Below are positions 1 to 10,950 of a stretch of DNA of 64,000 nt, in pieces. Origin of the DNA: Methylibium sp. NZG (lineage in GTDB: Bacteria; Pseudomonadota; Gammaproteobacteria; Burkholderiales; Burkholderiaceae_C); NCBI GenBank assembly GCA_001263235.1, contig LGRD01000026.1, positions 1 to 64,000 on the forward strand, read 5' to 3'. A program made the translations under genes and the position numbers. The first letter of the stretch is position 1, and every line of letters begins with the position of its first letter. Under the pieces are notes generated by a model. It was not told the origin of the DNA, made no database searches, and saw nothing but the letters and a program-made list of their open reading frames with translations.

Positions 1-2859
1 CAAAGCGTTCAGGTCGTCGCTGGCCAGCGCTGCGACTTGGTTCGTGCCGAGGGCGGCCACTTGCGCGGTGGTCAGGGCAGCGGCCTGGTCGCTGGTGAGC
101 GCCACCACTTGCGCGGTGCCCAGCGAGCGCAGCGCTGCGGTGGTGAGGGCGGCTATGTCGGCCGTCTCCAGGTTGGCCGCTTGCGCTGTGGTGAGTGCGC
201 CGACCTGGGCAGTGGTCAGCGCGGCGAACTGCGCGGTGCCCAGGGCGTTGAGGTTGTCGGTGCTGAGGGCCGTGATCTGGTTCGTCGCCAGCGCGGCGAC
301 CTGCGCGGTGCTGAGCGCGGCCATCTGGTCGGTGGTCAAGGCGTTGAGCTGGGCGGTGCTCAAGGCACGCACACCGGCCGTGCCGAGGGCCACCAGGTCG
401 GCCGACTCCAGCGCGGCCACCTGGGCGGTGCGCAGCGCAGCGAGCTGGATCGTGGTGAGGGCGGCGGCCTGGGCGGTGCCCAGCGCCACGATCTCATCAG
501 AAGTCAGCGCTGCCACGGCGGCGGTGCTGAGGGACCGGACGGCGGCGGTTCCGAGGGCGGCCAGGTCGGCCGTCTCCAGGCCGGCGGCTTGCGCGGTGCT
601 CAGCACACCGACCTGCGCGGTGGTGAGGGCGGCGAACTGGGCGGTGCCCAGGGCGTTCAAGTTGTCGGTGCTCAGCGCGGTGATCTGGTTCGTCGCCAGC
701 GCGGCGACCTGTGCGGTGCTCAGCGCTGCCATCTGATCAGTGGTCAATGCGTTGAGCTGGGCGCTGTTCAAGGCGCGCACGCCGGCTGTGCCGAGGGCCA
801 CCAGGTCGGCAGCTTGCAGGCTGGCGGCCTGCGCGGTGGTGAGCGCGCCGATCTGCGCGGTGGTGAGTGCTGCGGCCTGGGCGGTGCTGAGGGCGACGAT
901 GCTGTCGGTGCTGAGCGCGGCGGTGGCAGCCGTGCTGAGGGAGCGGATGGCAGCCGTGCTGAAGGCGGCCACGTCGGCGGTCTCCAGGTTGGCGGCTTGG
1001 GCTGTCGTGAGCACGCCGACCTGCGCGGTGCTCAGCGCAGCGAACTGGGCCGTACCGAGAGCGTTCAAGTCGTCGGTGGCCAGGGCGGTGATCTGGTTCG
1101 TCGCCAGGGCGGCCACTTGCGCGGTGCTCAGCACAGCCGCCTGGTCGCTCGTCAGCGCCACGATCGAGGCGGTGCTGAGGGACCGGATGGCCGCGGTGCC
1201 GAATGCGGCCAGGTCGGCCGTCTCCAGGTTGGCGGCTTGGGCGGTCGTGAGCACACCGACCTGCGCGGTGGTGAGGGCGGCGAACTGGGCGGTGCCCAGG
1301 GCGTTGAGGTTGTCGGTGCTCAGCGCCGTGATCTGGTTCGTGGCCAGCGCGGCGACTTGCGCGGTGCTGAGTGCGGCCATCTGGTCGGTGGTCAGGGCGT
1401 TGAGCTGGGCGCTGTTCATGGCGCGCACGCCGGCGGTGCCGAGGGCGACCAGGTCGGCAGCTTGCAGTGCGGCGGCCTGGGCGGTGGTGAGCGCGCCGAT
1501 CTGGGCGGTGCTCAAGGCAGCGGCTTGCGCGGTGGTGAGCGCCACGATCTCGTCGGTGGTGAGGGCGGCGACGGCGGCGGTGCTCAAGGCACGCACGGCG
1601 GCGGTGGTGAGGGCGGCCACGTCGGCCGTCTCCAGGTTGGCGGCTTGGGCGGTCGTGAGCACGCCGACCTGGGCGGTGGTGAGGGCGGCGAACTGGGCGG
1701 TGCCCAGGGCGTCGAGGTTGTCGGTGCTCAGGCCGACGATCTGGTTCGTGGCCAGCGAGGCGACCTGTGCGGTGCTCAGCGCGGCCATCTGGTCGGAGCT
1801 CATCGCCACGATGTCGGCGGTGTCCAACGCGCGGATGCCTGCGGTCCCGAGGGCGACGAGGTCGGCGGTCTGCAGGCTGGAGGCTTGGGCCGTGGTGAGC
1901 GCCCCGACCTGCGCCGTGCTGAGCGCAGCGGCCTGAGCGGTGCTGAGTGCTGCGATGCTGTCGGTGCTGAGCGCGGCGGTGGCGGCGGTGCTCAGCGAGC
2001 GGACGGCGGCGGTGCTCAAGGCGGCCACGTCGGCCGTCTCCAGGTTGGCCGCTTGCGCTGTCGTGAGCACGCCGACCTGCGCGGTGGTCAGGGCGGCGAA
2101 CTGGGCCGTGCCCAGGGCGTTCAAGTTGTCGGTGCTGAGCGCGCTGACCTGGTTCGTGGCCAGGGCGGCGACCTGCGCGGTGCTCAGGGCTGCGGCCTGC
2201 TCGGTGCTGAGCGCGCCGATCTGGGCGGTGCCCAAGGCGCGGATGCCGGCGGTGCCGAGGGCGACCACGTCGGCCGACTCCAGCGCTGCCACCTGGGCGG
2301 TGCGCAGGGCGCCGATCTGGGCGGTGGTCAGTGCTGCGGCCTGGGCGGTGCTGAGGGCGGCGATGCTGTCGGTGCTGAGGGCGGCGGTGGCGGCGGTGCT
2401 GAGGGAGCGGATCGCGGCCGTGCTGAAGGCGGCCACGTCGGCGGTCTCCAGGTTGGCGGCTTGCGCTGTCGTCAGCGCAGCGACCTGCGTGGTGCTCAGG
2501 GCTGCGAACTGGGCCGTGCCCAAAGCGTTCAGGTCGTCGCTGGCCAGGGCTGCGACTTGGTTCGTGCCCAGCGCGGCCACTTGCGCGGTGGTCAGCGCAG
2601 CGGCTTGGTCGCTGGTGAGTGCCACCACTTGCGCGGTGCCCAAGGAGCGCAGCGCCGCGGTGGTGAGGGCGGCTACGTCGGCCGTCTCGAAGGCCGCCAG
2701 TTGCGCGGTGGACAACACTGACATGCTCAGGGTCGTCAACGCCGCCACCTGCGCCGTACCGAGCGCGATGATCTGGTCGGTGCTGAACGCGGCCATGTCC
2801 TCGGTGCTCAAGCCAGCGATCGTCGATGTCGACAGGCTGGCAATCTGGGACGTGGAGAG
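1..2859 (-). repeat. 24-bp tandem repeat array with 408/240-bp superunits
   Basis: The coding repeat is 24 bp (eight codons). A marker motif (GTCGG then C/G-GTCTC, encoding ETAD) starts at 157, 565, 973, 1213, 1621, 2029, 2437 and 2677. The spacings are therefore 408, 408, 240, 408, 408, 408 and 240 bp, i.e. 17 or 10 octads. A second marker (ESAD/QAAD-like) at 397, 805, 1453, 1861 and 2269 is present only in the 408-bp units. The window's first 150 bp nearly match 2521-2670, which is 2520 bp or 105 octads away. This is an expanded coding array, not a CRISPR. Confidence 0.9.
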
Positions 2860-2880
2860 TGACGGAATGATGGTGGCCAT
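1..2880 (-). CDS. Giant octapeptide-repeat protein (3' end outside window)
   Basis: Read on the minus strand from the ATG at 2880, the frame stays open to the left edge, giving 960 codons without a stop; the C-terminus lies outside the window. After seven residues (MATIIPS) the whole visible protein is an eight-residue repeat with consensus L-S/T-T-A-Q-V-A-A, roughly 119 copies. Recurrent variants are LETADVAA, LGTNQVAA and FAALSTTQ. There is no cleavable signal peptide or membrane segment in the visible part. Similar L-T-T-A-Q-V-A-A repeats occur in large uncharacterised betaproteobacterial proteins, but I cannot assign a function. The T-x-x-Q before a short hydrophobic run could act as a helix cap, so a short-helix solenoid is one possibility. 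A secreted surface protein with a C-terminal type I signal beyond the edge is another. It is divergent from the glycosyltransferase gene at 3236. Confidence 0.8.
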   Translation of the reverse strand, partial: MATIIPSLSTSQIASLSTSTIAGLSTEDMAAFSTDQIIALGTAQVAALTTLSMSVLSTAQLAAFETADVAALTTAALRSLGTAQVVALTSDQAAALTTAQVAALGTNQVAALASDDLNALGTAQFAALSTTQVAALTTAQAANLETADVAAFSTAAIRSLSTAATAALSTDSIAALSTAQAAALTTAQIGALRTAQVAALESADVVALGTAGIRALGTAQIGALSTEQAAALSTAQVAALATNQVSALSTDNLNALGTAQFAALTTAQVGVLTTAQAANLETADVAALSTAAVRSLSTAATAALSTDSIAALSTAQAAALSTAQVGALTTAQASSLQTADLVALGTAGIRALDTADIVAMSSDQMAALSTAQVASLATNQIVGLSTDNLDALGTAQFAALTTAQVGVLTTAQAANLETADVAALTTAAVRALSTAAVAALTTDEIVALTTAQAAALSTAQIGALTTAQAAALQAADLVALGTAGVRAMNSAQLNALTTDQMAALSTAQVAALATNQITALSTDNLNALGTAQFAALTTAQVGVLTTAQAANLETADLAAFGTAAIRSLSTASIVALTSDQAAVLSTAQVAALATNQITALATDDLNALGTAQFAALSTAQVGVLTTAQAANLETADVAAFSTAAIRSLSTAATAALSTDSIVALSTAQAAALTTAQIGALTTAQAASLQAADLVALGTAGVRALNSAQLNALTTDQMAALSTAQVAALATNQITALSTDNLNALGTAQFAALTTAQVGVLSTAQAAGLETADLAALGTAAVRSLSTAAVAALTSDEIVALGTAQAAALTTIQLAALRTAQVAALESADLVALGTAGVRALSTAQLNALTTDQMAALSTAQVAALATNQITALSTDNLNALGTAQFAALTTAQVGALTTAQAANLETADIAALTTAALRSLGTAQVVALTSDQAAALTTAQVAALGTNQVAALASDDLNAL

Positions 2881-3235
2881 GAGTGACGTCCTGGTTGCCC
2901 GAGCGTTTGCTGTCGTTGGGTGGGGTGCCAGAACAGGCCCACGACGGAGCCCGGTTCTGGCGAGGGACGCCCGCCACTCGCGAGCGGGTCGCAATGACAA
3001 CGCGCTTCGAGAGTCGGATTTCCCGGTTCAGACGGACTATCGGTCGCAGCGCCGGCGCACTTAAGGCCGATATGAAGGGCAATTGCGGGCCAGTTTGCGA
3101 AAAACTGGACAGGCCCAGCCTCGACGGAGGATCGGCCGACGGATCGAACAGACCCCGCATTGCGCCGCACATCGCCGCATGCGCCTGCCCCCCGGCACAA
3201 ACAATGAATGCACCGCAACCTCCGGCGAACCTGCC
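2881..3235. other. Intergenic region between divergent genes
   Basis: These 355 bp separate the minus-strand repeat protein from the plus-strand glycosyltransferase. No convincing gene is seen; the open frames here lack ribosome binding sites and family features. The only structured signal I found is a sigma-28-like promoter pointing toward the repeat protein at 3037-3064. Confidence 0.5.
3037..3064 (-). promoter_or_regulatory. Possible FliA (sigma-28) promoter for the repeat protein
   Basis: Read on the minus strand this is TTAAGTGC, 12 bp, ACCGATAG, compared with the flagellar consensus TAAAGTTT-N11-GCCGATAA. The core-to-core distance (22 bp from TTAAG to CGATA) equals that of the fliS promoter candidate in this window. 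It would give a leader of about 150 nt before the ATG at 2880. The match is partial, so this is a suggestion only. Confidence 0.3.
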
Positions 3236-4453
3236 ATGAGCGCACCCCTCGTCAGCTTCTGCGTTCCGACGTTCAACCGCTGCCGCTATCTGGACTCGCT
3301 GCTGGGCATGCTCGCGCAGCAACTGGCCGACTTTGCCTACTCGTACGAAGTGTTCGTCTCGGACAACGCCTCCACCGACGACACCCCGGCCGTGCTCGCC
3401 CGCCATCAGAGCGCCTTGCCGTTGCGTTGGGTGCGGCACAGCGAGAACCGTGGCGCCGGCGCGAACTGGCAGTACCTGATGTCGCAAGCTCGCGGCACCT
3501 ACGTGATGTACCTGGCCGACGACGATGCGCTTTTGGGTGAGCAGGTGGCCCGCACCATCGCCAAGATGGAGGCCGACCCGCGCATCGGCATCGTCTATGC
3601 ACCGTGGTTGCTACACGACCTGGTCAACGACCGCACGCACGGCGAGTTCTATCGCCAGGATCGCGACGTGCCTGTGCCACAAGGCGACTACGCGGGGCTG
3701 CTGGACGCGGTGCTGCGCTTCAGCGCATTCCCGGAAATCTTCATCTGCCGCTCCAGCGTGCTGGCACAGGTGATGCCACGCCACAACGAGCAAGCCTTCT
3801 TCGCCTTCGTGCACGCGGCCGAGTTCTTGCAGCGCTCGGCGGTGTTGCTGCAGAAGGAGCCGTTCTACGTTTCGATCACCGACTACTTTGCCGACGAGCG
3901 GCGCAGCCAAGCCGGCAACACCGAGGCCGAGTACGCCTGGGACCGCTACCGCGGCGGCCTGGAGCACATGCTGGGCCGCGCCAGCGACGGGCTGACCGCG
4001 CCACAGCGGCTGGCCTTCTCCGAGCGCATCCAGCACCTGATCGCACAACGCATCTCGGTGGCCGTGCGCCTGCGCAACGCGAACGGGCGCGACCCGGTGG
4101 AAACCTATTACCTCGCCTATCGGCTGAAGGCGATGGGCGAAGAACGCCTGTTGCCGCTGCCGATGGCGCAGCTGCGCGGCCAGGCCGCGCTCGGCTTTCT
4201 GGCCACCGACCCGGAGCTCAACCGCGACGTGACGCGCTTGATCTGCGTCGGCCAATTCCAACCCGAGGTGCAGGAGTTCCTGCGTCGGCAAGCGCGTGTG
4301 CCGGTTCGTTTCGAGACCGACGACACCGCGTTGGGCGACGCGCGCGACGCACTCGTCTTCGCCGGAAACCAGGCGAGCCTGCGAGTCCTGCCCGAGCGCG
4401 CTGACCTGCGCGTGGTGCATGAGCGGGAGTTGCTGCAGAAGTTTCCGGCCTGA
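3236..4453 (+). CDS. Glycosyltransferase family 2 protein
   Basis: A 405-residue GT-A fold glycosyltransferase. The N-terminus MSAPLVSFCVPTFNR is the typical GT2 nucleotide-binding start. The acceptor-side S-D-N-A-S motif follows at about residue 40, and the metal-binding DxD equivalent is LADDDALLG at about residue 95. The rest is a family-variable acceptor domain. The frame is open further upstream to an ATG at 3083, but the catalytic domain begins immediately at 3236, so the shorter start is preferred; neither start has a strong ribosome binding site. The sugar donor and acceptor are unknown. Neighbouring flagellin-glycosylation candidates and the repeat protein suggest a role in decorating a surface structure, which is inference. 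Confidence 0.85.
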   Translation: MSAPLVSFCVPTFNRCRYLDSLLGMLAQQLADFAYSYEVFVSDNASTDDTPAVLARHQSALPLRWVRHSENRGAGANWQYLMSQARGTYVMYLADDDALLGEQVARTIAKMEADPRIGIVYAPWLLHDLVNDRTHGEFYRQDRDVPVPQGDYAGLLDAVLRFSAFPEIFICRSSVLAQVMPRHNEQAFFAFVHAAEFLQRSAVLLQKEPFYVSITDYFADERRSQAGNTEAEYAWDRYRGGLEHMLGRASDGLTAPQRLAFSERIQHLIAQRISVAVRLRNANGRDPVETYYLAYRLKAMGEERLLPLPMAQLRGQAALGFLATDPELNRDVTRLICVGQFQPEVQEFLRRQARVPVRFETDDTALGDARDALVFAGNQASLRVLPERADLRVVHERELLQKFPA

Positions 4454-4586
4454 CTGGCCAGGGCCTGTTTACAGCAATTGAGGGTTCGCCCAGTGCGATG
4501 CACTCAGCTGGGTTGAACGCCAGCTTGAATTCCTGATTCAAGAGCCTCGCAGGTGGGCTGCACGTGCCGAGCTGTTGGAAGCCTCC

Positions 4587-4886
4587 TCAAAACAAGCGAA
4601 TCAATACATAGCCGATGTCGTTGATGAGTTTTTCGTGTGGGTCTTCATAATATATCCGCACAGATGAAACTTCATCTTTCTTGAAGTTAATATCAACTCT
4701 CCATAATCGAAGCCTTGATCTGCTTTCAAGCATATAGACGGAATTGTTCTTCTGCCAATCCCGCGGCGATAGAATTGCGTTCGCTTGTTCTCTCTTCATG
4801 CCCTGGTTGACGTTGTCCCATTTTGCAGGGTAACTGGTCGGCACGGTGAGCAAGAGATAAGCACATATGGCTGCGATTATTAACAT
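4587..4886 (-). CDS. Small BamE/SmpA-like membrane-anchored protein
   Basis: A 99-residue protein starting at the ATG at 4886, chosen because GGAG lies five bases upstream. Residues 2-15 form a hydrophobic N-terminal segment (LIIAAICAYLLLTV), an uncleaved anchor or a poor signal peptide. The remainder has the pattern of a BamE/OmlA-like fold: a V-x-x-G-M-x-x-E-Q-A helix at about residues 25-35, an aromatic strand around RLWRVDINF and a V-x-x-V-R-I-Y-Y strand. It lacks a lipobox cysteine, so it is not a true BamE. The gene is visibly richer in A+T than everything around it, suggesting recent acquisition. It stands alone; function is unknown. Confidence 0.55.
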   Translation of the reverse strand: MLIIAAICAYLLLTVPTSYPAKWDNVNQGMKREQANAILSPRDWQKNNSVYMLESRSRLRLWRVDINFKKDEVSSVRIYYEDPHEKLINDIGYVLIRLF

Positions 4887-5232
4887 CAATTCTCCATTTC
4901 GTGCTTCTCCCGAGCGATCCAGGTTGCGGAGACCGGCAACCGAGTGACACGGTCGCAGGTGCAATCGTGCGCTTTGCATACTGCCCGAGGAACTCCGAAA
5001 GCTCAAGGCCTGATACCTGCAAGCCACGGCGCGCGGCGCTGTTTCGCCGCTGATCGGCGTTACCAGCCGCTCGCCGCTGCGGCGCCGCAGGCGCATCCAC
5101 TTGCGTCTTGCATTGGTTGCTTACTGACACGCTGGCGCACCCTGCCTAGCATTTGTCCGTTGCCGAGCATCGATCTCGGTCGAGCCGTAGGCACTGCGCC
5201 GACGGCGAGCACCAACCAAGGAGAAGCGGGCA
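4887..5232. other. Gene-less stretch upstream of DUF1592 gene
   Basis: About 345 bp with no supported gene. It contains GC-rich imperfect repeats of GCCGCT-type motifs around 5020-5100 and the AAGGAG ribosome binding site (5219-5224) of the next gene. I looked for integron attC core sites and did not find a convincing pair. Confidence 0.4.
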
Positions 5233-7730
<2,498 letters not shown>

Positions 7731-7731
<1 letters not shown>

Positions 7732-9275
7732 TGTCGAACCCGTCGGCCATCAAGCGGGAGCGACGCCGCTTCTTGCTCGGCAGTGGCGGCGCCGCCTTGG
7801 CGCTGCCGCTGCTGCCGTCGCTGTTCGCTCGGGACGCCGCCGCCCAGTCGGCCGGCGGGCAAAAGGCGTTCGTTCACATGCTGTCGTGGCACGGCGGCGT
7901 TTGCCAACGCAACATGTACCCGCCGGCGGCCACGCAAACCGAGCGGCTGAACTATGCGGGGCATGAGGTCCGGCGCGGTGCGCTCGCGCCATCGACCGTG
8001 TCCGGCCAGACGCAGATCTCCGACGTGCTGCGGGCCCCGAGCACCGCGCTGCCCGCCGGCATGGTCGCGAAGATGAACGTCTTGAACGGGGTCGATATTC
8101 CCTTCTACATCGGCCACAACCGGTCGCAGGGCCTGGGCAACTTTGCCGACTCGGACCAAGCCGACGACGCCGTCAGGTCGGGCGGCCGGCGCATGACGAT
8201 CGACCAGATCATGGCCTGGTCGCCGACCTTCTACCCCGACCTCGCGCGGGTGCGCGAACGCGCGATGGTTCTTGGCAACAGCTCGTGGACGTGGTCGAAC
8301 CCCGCGAATCGATCGGGCACCCTGCAGAGAACGGGTCGAACGGCGCAATCCAACTTGGAGCTTTTCGACAAACTGTTCGGCACCACCACCACCGCGACCC
8401 GGCCGCTCGTCGTCGACCAGGTGCTCGAGAGCTACAGACAGCTTCGAAACGGCAATGCTCGACTGTCGGCCGCCGACAAGCAACGGCTCGACGACCACGT
8501 GCAGCGCATCTTCGAGCTGCAACGCAAACTGCAACTGGCCACCGGCGCGCCGCCGGCGAAGCCCACGCTGAGCACGGACTCGGTTCGCAGCCCAGCCGGG
8601 TTCGAGATCAGCCCCGACCGGCAGGTGCAGGCGCAGGGGTTGATGAACGACATCGTCGTGGCCGCCATCAGCACCGGCGTGTCGCGCATCTGCGTGACGA
8701 CGCACGATGAGACGTTTTCGAGCTATGCCGGCGACTGGCACCAGGACATTGCCCACCAGTCGAGCGACCGGCTCGATGCGCAGACGACCATCACCACGGC
8801 GAGTCGCAGGTTCTTCAACCAGTGCGTGCTGGACTTGGCGAACAAGCTGAACGCTGTTTCGGCCGCGGGCGGCGGCACGGCGCTGGACCAATCGCTGCTG
8901 GTGTGGACGCACGAGAGCGGCAACTACACGCACGACTCGACCAGCGTCCCGATCATCACCTTCGGCTCGGCAGGCGGCGCCCTGCGCACTGGCCAGTACC
9001 TCGACTACCGCAACCTGAACAAGGGATTTGGAGGCACCGCCGTGCAGATGGAGAACCGCTGGCATGGTCTGTTGATGCACCAGTGGTGCGGCACCATGCT
9101 GCAGGCCATGGGCATCCCGAAGAACGGTTACGAAAACCTGGCGCAAAACGGTGGCTACCCGGACTTCCGGTACGACCAGTTGCCTGGGTGGGCACGATAC
9201 CCCGGCGCGGAAGCGCCCTACCCCAGCGCCGTCTGGAGCGCCACCGGCGACATGCTGCCGTGGCTGAGGGCATGA
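7731..9275 (+). CDS. DUF1552 domain-containing Tat-exported protein, copy 1
   Basis: A 514-residue protein whose ATG overlaps the stop of the preceding gene in a TGATG junction. The N-terminus has a twin-arginine signal (RERRRFLLGSGGAALALPLLPSL), predicting export of a folded protein. The rest matches the DUF1552 family: the recurrent motifs FVHMLSWHGG, NVLNGVDIPF, RPLVVDQVLESYRQLRNG, RLDDHVQRIFELQRKL, LDQSLLVWTHESGN and TGQYLDYRN. The family is related to sulfatase/DUF1501-type proteins and has no established reaction. It forms a clear transcription unit with the DUF1592 protein and the second DUF1552 copy. Confidence 0.88.
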
Positions 9276-9296
9276 GAGCTTGTTGGAGAGTCTCGA

Positions 9297-10889
9297 ATGA
9301 GTGAATCCGCTGTTTCCAAAGACCGCCGCCGATTTCTGAGCGGCGTGGGCGGCGCCACGCTGGCGTTGCCGGTGTTGCCCTCGCTCTTCACGGCCCGGCA
9401 AGCGCACGCTCAGATGGCGGGCTCCAAGTGCCTCGCCACCTTCATGACACCGCACGGTGGCCTCGGCCAGCGCGAGATGTACCCGGCAGACGCCACCTTG
9501 ACCGAGACGCAGGCCTACGCGGGCCACGATATCCGTCGCGGCAACCTCGTGCTGTCGGCGGTGGGCGGCGACGCGCAGCTCTCGGCGGTGTGCCGCGCGC
9601 CGTCAGCCGACCTGACGGCCGCACTCGCGGCCAAGGCGAACATCATCCGCGGCGTCGACGTTCCGTTCTGGATCGACCACAACACCGGCGGGGCACTGGG
9701 CAACTGGGGCGACACGAACGTGGGCGACCGGTTCCCGCCCACCAACTTCATCACGCGCACGCAGACGGTCGATCAGGTCGTGGGCTGGTCGAACTCGTTC
9801 TACCGCGACACCTCGCGCCTGAAAGAGCGCGTGATGGTGGTGAACTCCCTGTCGTACGCGCACGCCGACCCGCGCGCGCGCACCGGCAACGTCGAACGCG
9901 TGGGCACGACAGCGCGCGGCAGTCGCGAACTGTTCGACCGGCTGTTCGGCACCAACACCGCACCGGCCCGGCCGCTCGTGGTCGACCAGGTGGTTGAGAG
10001 CTACAAGGCCTTGCGCAACGGCAGCGCGCGCCTGTCGGCCGACGACAAGCGCCGCCTGGACGAGCACATGCAGCGCATCTACGAATTGCAGCGCAAGCTG
10101 CAGGCGAGCGCACCGCCCGCACCGCCTTCGCGACCGGCCAAGAGCAGTTCCGAGGTCGATGTGGCGAGCAACTTCAACACGACGGCCGCACCGCAGGTCG
10201 AGTACCACCGGCTGTGGAACGAGGTCGTCGTCGCTGCGTTCTCGACCGGCGTGTCGCGCGTGGCGAGCCTGGGCACCTGGGGTTACGACTTCGGCATCGG
10301 CCGCCTCGGGCACTTTGCCGACTACGCGGGCGACTGGCACGAGGGCATCCTGCACAAGTACGCTTACAGCGGGCCCGACTACGACCAGCTCGTGGTCGCC
10401 AACCGACGCTTCTTCGGCAGCGTGGTGGTCGACCTGGCCAAGCGCATGGACGCGGTGAACATGGGCAACGGCACGACGCTGCTCGACCAGTCGCTCGTGG
10501 CCTGGCACCAGGAGTGCGGCAACCGAACGCACCTGGGCATCAACATGCCGATCGTGGCCTTCGGCTCGGCCGGCGGCTACCTGCGCACCGGCCAGTACCT
10601 CGACTACCGCAACACCCGCAAGCTGCTCGGCACACCGGGCGAGCTGGCCTCGTCGTGGCACGGCCTGGTGTGGAACCAGTGGCTGGGCACGATGATGCAG
10701 GCGATGGGGCTGGCGCCGGCCGAGTACGAAACCGCAGGCGGCGCGCGCGGCTACCCTCGCTGGCGCACGCGAGACGAGCACATGATCCAGTGGACGCGCT
10801 ACAACGGCTACAACGGCGTGACAGAGCAGGCGTACCCCGACTCGGTGTGGAACGTGGCCGGTGATCCTCTGCCGTGGACGAGGGCGTGA
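9297..10889 (+). CDS. DUF1552 domain-containing Tat-exported protein, copy 2
   Basis: A 530-residue paralogue of the preceding gene, starting 21 bases after it with TTGGAG upstream of the ATG. It has its own twin-arginine signal (KDRRRFLSGVGGATLALPVLPSL). The same DUF1552 landmarks appear in the same order, including the long helix RLDEHMQRIYELQRKL, LDQSLVAWHQECGN and TGQYLDYRN. The two copies are clearly diverged, so this is an old tandem duplication. Two DUF1552 partners with one DUF1592 multihaem lipoprotein suggests a periplasmic complex, which is inferred. Confidence 0.88.
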   Translation: MSESAVSKDRRRFLSGVGGATLALPVLPSLFTARQAHAQMAGSKCLATFMTPHGGLGQREMYPADATLTETQAYAGHDIRRGNLVLSAVGGDAQLSAVCRAPSADLTAALAAKANIIRGVDVPFWIDHNTGGALGNWGDTNVGDRFPPTNFITRTQTVDQVVGWSNSFYRDTSRLKERVMVVNSLSYAHADPRARTGNVERVGTTARGSRELFDRLFGTNTAPARPLVVDQVVESYKALRNGSARLSADDKRRLDEHMQRIYELQRKLQASAPPAPPSRPAKSSSEVDVASNFNTTAAPQVEYHRLWNEVVVAAFSTGVSRVASLGTWGYDFGIGRLGHFADYAGDWHEGILHKYAYSGPDYDQLVVANRRFFGSVVVDLAKRMDAVNMGNGTTLLDQSLVAWHQECGNRTHLGINMPIVAFGSAGGYLRTGQYLDYRNTRKLLGTPGELASSWHGLVWNQWLGTMMQAMGLAPAEYETAGGARGYPRWRTRDEHMIQWTRYNGYNGVTEQAYPDSVWNVAGDPLPWTRA

Positions 10890-10950
10890 CTCGCCGGCAG
10901 CGCCGGGCTCTCTCAAACGTCGGCGGCTGCGCTTTGGAGCAAACGCACGG

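Noticed and set aside
37-2721. Plus-strand open frame of 894 codons, and an out-of-phase 916-codon minus-strand frame at 737-3487
   Set aside because: Both are by-products of the 24-bp repeat, which keeps several frames open. Only the minus-strand frame starting at 2880 gives a hydrophobic-periodic octad protein with a sensible start; the others give Gly/Arg- or His/Arg-rich nonsense.
1-2859. Possible CRISPR array
   Set aside because: The repeat unit is 24 bp without unique spacers and is in frame throughout, so it is a coding tandem repeat.
4454-5100. Integron cassette (attC) around the AT-rich gene
   Set aside because: A single GTTGAAC resembling an attC core occurs near 4543, but no paired inverse core or stem structure was found.
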